This document shows, in pieces, positions 63,301 to 64,000 of a DNA stretch of 64,000 bases; position 1 is the first letter of the stretch; the number at the start of each line of letters is the position of its first letter. The DNA comes from Paraglaciecola polaris LMG 21857 (lineage in GTDB: Bacteria; Pseudomonadota; Gammaproteobacteria; Enterobacterales; Alteromonadaceae). The stretch lies in assembly GCF_000315055.1 (NCBI RefSeq), contig NZ_BAER01000041.1, positions 1 through 64,000 of the forward strand, in the 5' to 3' direction. The notes beneath the pieces are model-generated. The model ran no database searches and was not told the origin of the DNA. It saw only the letters and a program-made list of their open reading frames with translations. The translations under genes were made by a program, and so were the position numbers.

Positions 63301-64000
63301 CTAAATTTTAGGTTTTTGCGCCGAGAAAAGTTCAAAGATACTGGAGAAATCTCGCTGACCGTTACCCTGCATACTGTGCATATTGTACAAATTTTGCGCC
63401 ATCGCTCCCATTGGGGTACTGGAATGACTCTTCAGTGCGGTGTCTAAGGCTAAACCTAAGTCTTTGCGCATCAAATCCACCATAAAACCACCTTTATAGT
63501 CATTCGATGAAGGCACATTTGGCATCACATCTGGGCATGGGTTGTATAACTCCAAAGTCCAGTTTCTACCTGAGCTTTGCAGCATAATGTCTGACATCAC
63601 CTTAGGGTCAAGTCCATTATCAATCGCCATTTGCAAGGCCTCTGAGGTACCGAGCATTAACACAGATAACAGCATGTTATTGCAAATTTTAGCGATCTGT
63701 CCCGCGCCATTTTGGCCGGCATGAAAAATATTTTTTCCCATGGCTTGCAGCACAGGTAAAGCACTTTGATAGGCCGCCTCTTCACCACCCACGATAAAGG
63801 TCAATGTCCCTGCGGCAGCACCTGCTGTGCCACCAGAAACGGGCGCGTCGAGAAAACGTATGCCTTTTTCACTTAACGCTGTACCCACAGCGATTGACGT
63901 GGCGGCATCAATCGTACTCGAATCAATAACCAGAGTATTTTTCCCTAGTACATCCATAAGCCCTGCTGTCGCGCGCTCACTATCTCCTAAGTATAGGCTT
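63301..64000 (-). CDS. mmsB: 3-hydroxyisobutyrate dehydrogenase (partial, 5' end outside)
   Basis: Oxidises 3-hydroxyisobutyrate in valine degradation. The frame stays open to the window edge (codons upstream of an internal ATG read SLYLGDSERATAGL), so the first 60 or so residues, including the Rossmann motif, lie outside. The visible 232 residues include VIDSSTIDAATS, DAPVSGGTAGAAAGTLTFIV, the catalytic-Lys region GAGQIAKICNNML and YKGGFMVDLMRKDLGLAL. The SDR gene follows downstream. Confidence 0.9.
   Translation of the reverse strand, partial: SLYLGDSERATAGLMDVLGKNTLVIDSSTIDAATSIAVGTALSEKGIRFLDAPVSGGTAGAAAGTLTFIVGGEEAAYQSALPVLQAMGKNIFHAGQNGAGQIAKICNNMLLSVLMLGTSEALQMAIDNGLDPKVMSDIMLQSSGRNWTLELYNPCPDVMPNVPSSNDYKGGFMVDLMRKDLGLALDTALKSHSSTPMGAMAQNLYNMHSMQGNGQRDFSSIFELFSAQKPKI

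Noticed and set aside
1-64000. CRISPR arrays, transposases, prophage, rRNA or tRNA genes
   Set aside because: No regularly spaced repeats, transposase-like products, attachment-site repeats or cloverleaf sequences were found by eye.

Overview
The window looks like a chromosomal segment of a marine gammaproteobacterium of the order Alteromonadales, most likely an Alteromonas/Glaciecola/Paraglaciecola relative. The reasons are the gene content (hexR-pykA beside an Entner-Doudoroff operon, MotX of the sodium-driven polar flagellum beside rnr, TonB-dependent receptors, CpxRA with a divergent cpxP-like gene), the moderate, slightly AT-rich base composition, and protein matches recognised by eye. 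No database search was possible. I see no tRNA, rRNA, insertion sequence, prophage or CRISPR array.

Layout. 1-8500: the complete spc operon (rplN to rpmJ) and alpha operon (rpsM to rplQ), all on the minus strand. The S10 operon, which precedes rplN in E. coli, is absent; rplN has its own leader, and a terminator and a lipoprotein gene lie upstream. 8860-13530: a lipoprotein, an acyl-CoA synthetase, a LysR regulator and a small secreted protein. 13680-20830: RNA and envelope housekeeping genes (rlmB, rnr, motX, fre, trmL, pldB). 20890-23950: the cpxA-cpxR envelope-stress system with a divergent cpxP-like gene and a CpxR box between them. 24080-33940: mgsA, a kelch lipoprotein and argE on the minus strand, divergent from argC-argB-argF-argG-argH-argA, a nearly complete arginine pathway. 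33970-34880: a HopJ-family gene and a YkgJ-family cysteine-cluster gene. 34940-43540: the zwf-pgl-edd-glk-eda operon (glucose to pyruvate by the Entner-Doudoroff route), divergent hexR, then pykA. 43550-50900: an EAL phosphodiesterase, a TonB-dependent receptor with a LacI-type operator upstream, a saccharopine-dehydrogenase-like reductase, an EF-hand protein, trhO and a DUF3718 protein. 50970-54390: an ECF sigma factor divergent from a Ser/Thr kinase with a TPR-like region. 54420-59850: an envelope-transport cluster (RND/MMPL permease, LolA-like protein, outer-membrane barrel) with a small membrane protein upstream. 60020-64000: a class II glutamine amidotransferase, a second lipoprotein resembling the first, an SDR and the C-terminal part of mmsB, which runs off the window.

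Regulatory reading. The argE-argC intergenic region is the most interesting stretch. Two ARG-box-like sites spaced exactly 21 bp centre to centre cover the argE promoter. On the argC side, a 21-codon ORF ends in two CGA arginine codons. Those codons form one arm of a small hairpin, followed by an alternative pairing segment and a very strong intrinsic terminator ahead of argC. This is the layout of a ribosome-mediated attenuator for arginine. Other readable control sites are a CpxR box, HexR sites before hexR and pykA, a 30-bp palindrome before zwf, a LysR-type inverted repeat, a palindrome before the acyl-CoA synthetase, and a LacI-type operator before the TonB-dependent receptor.
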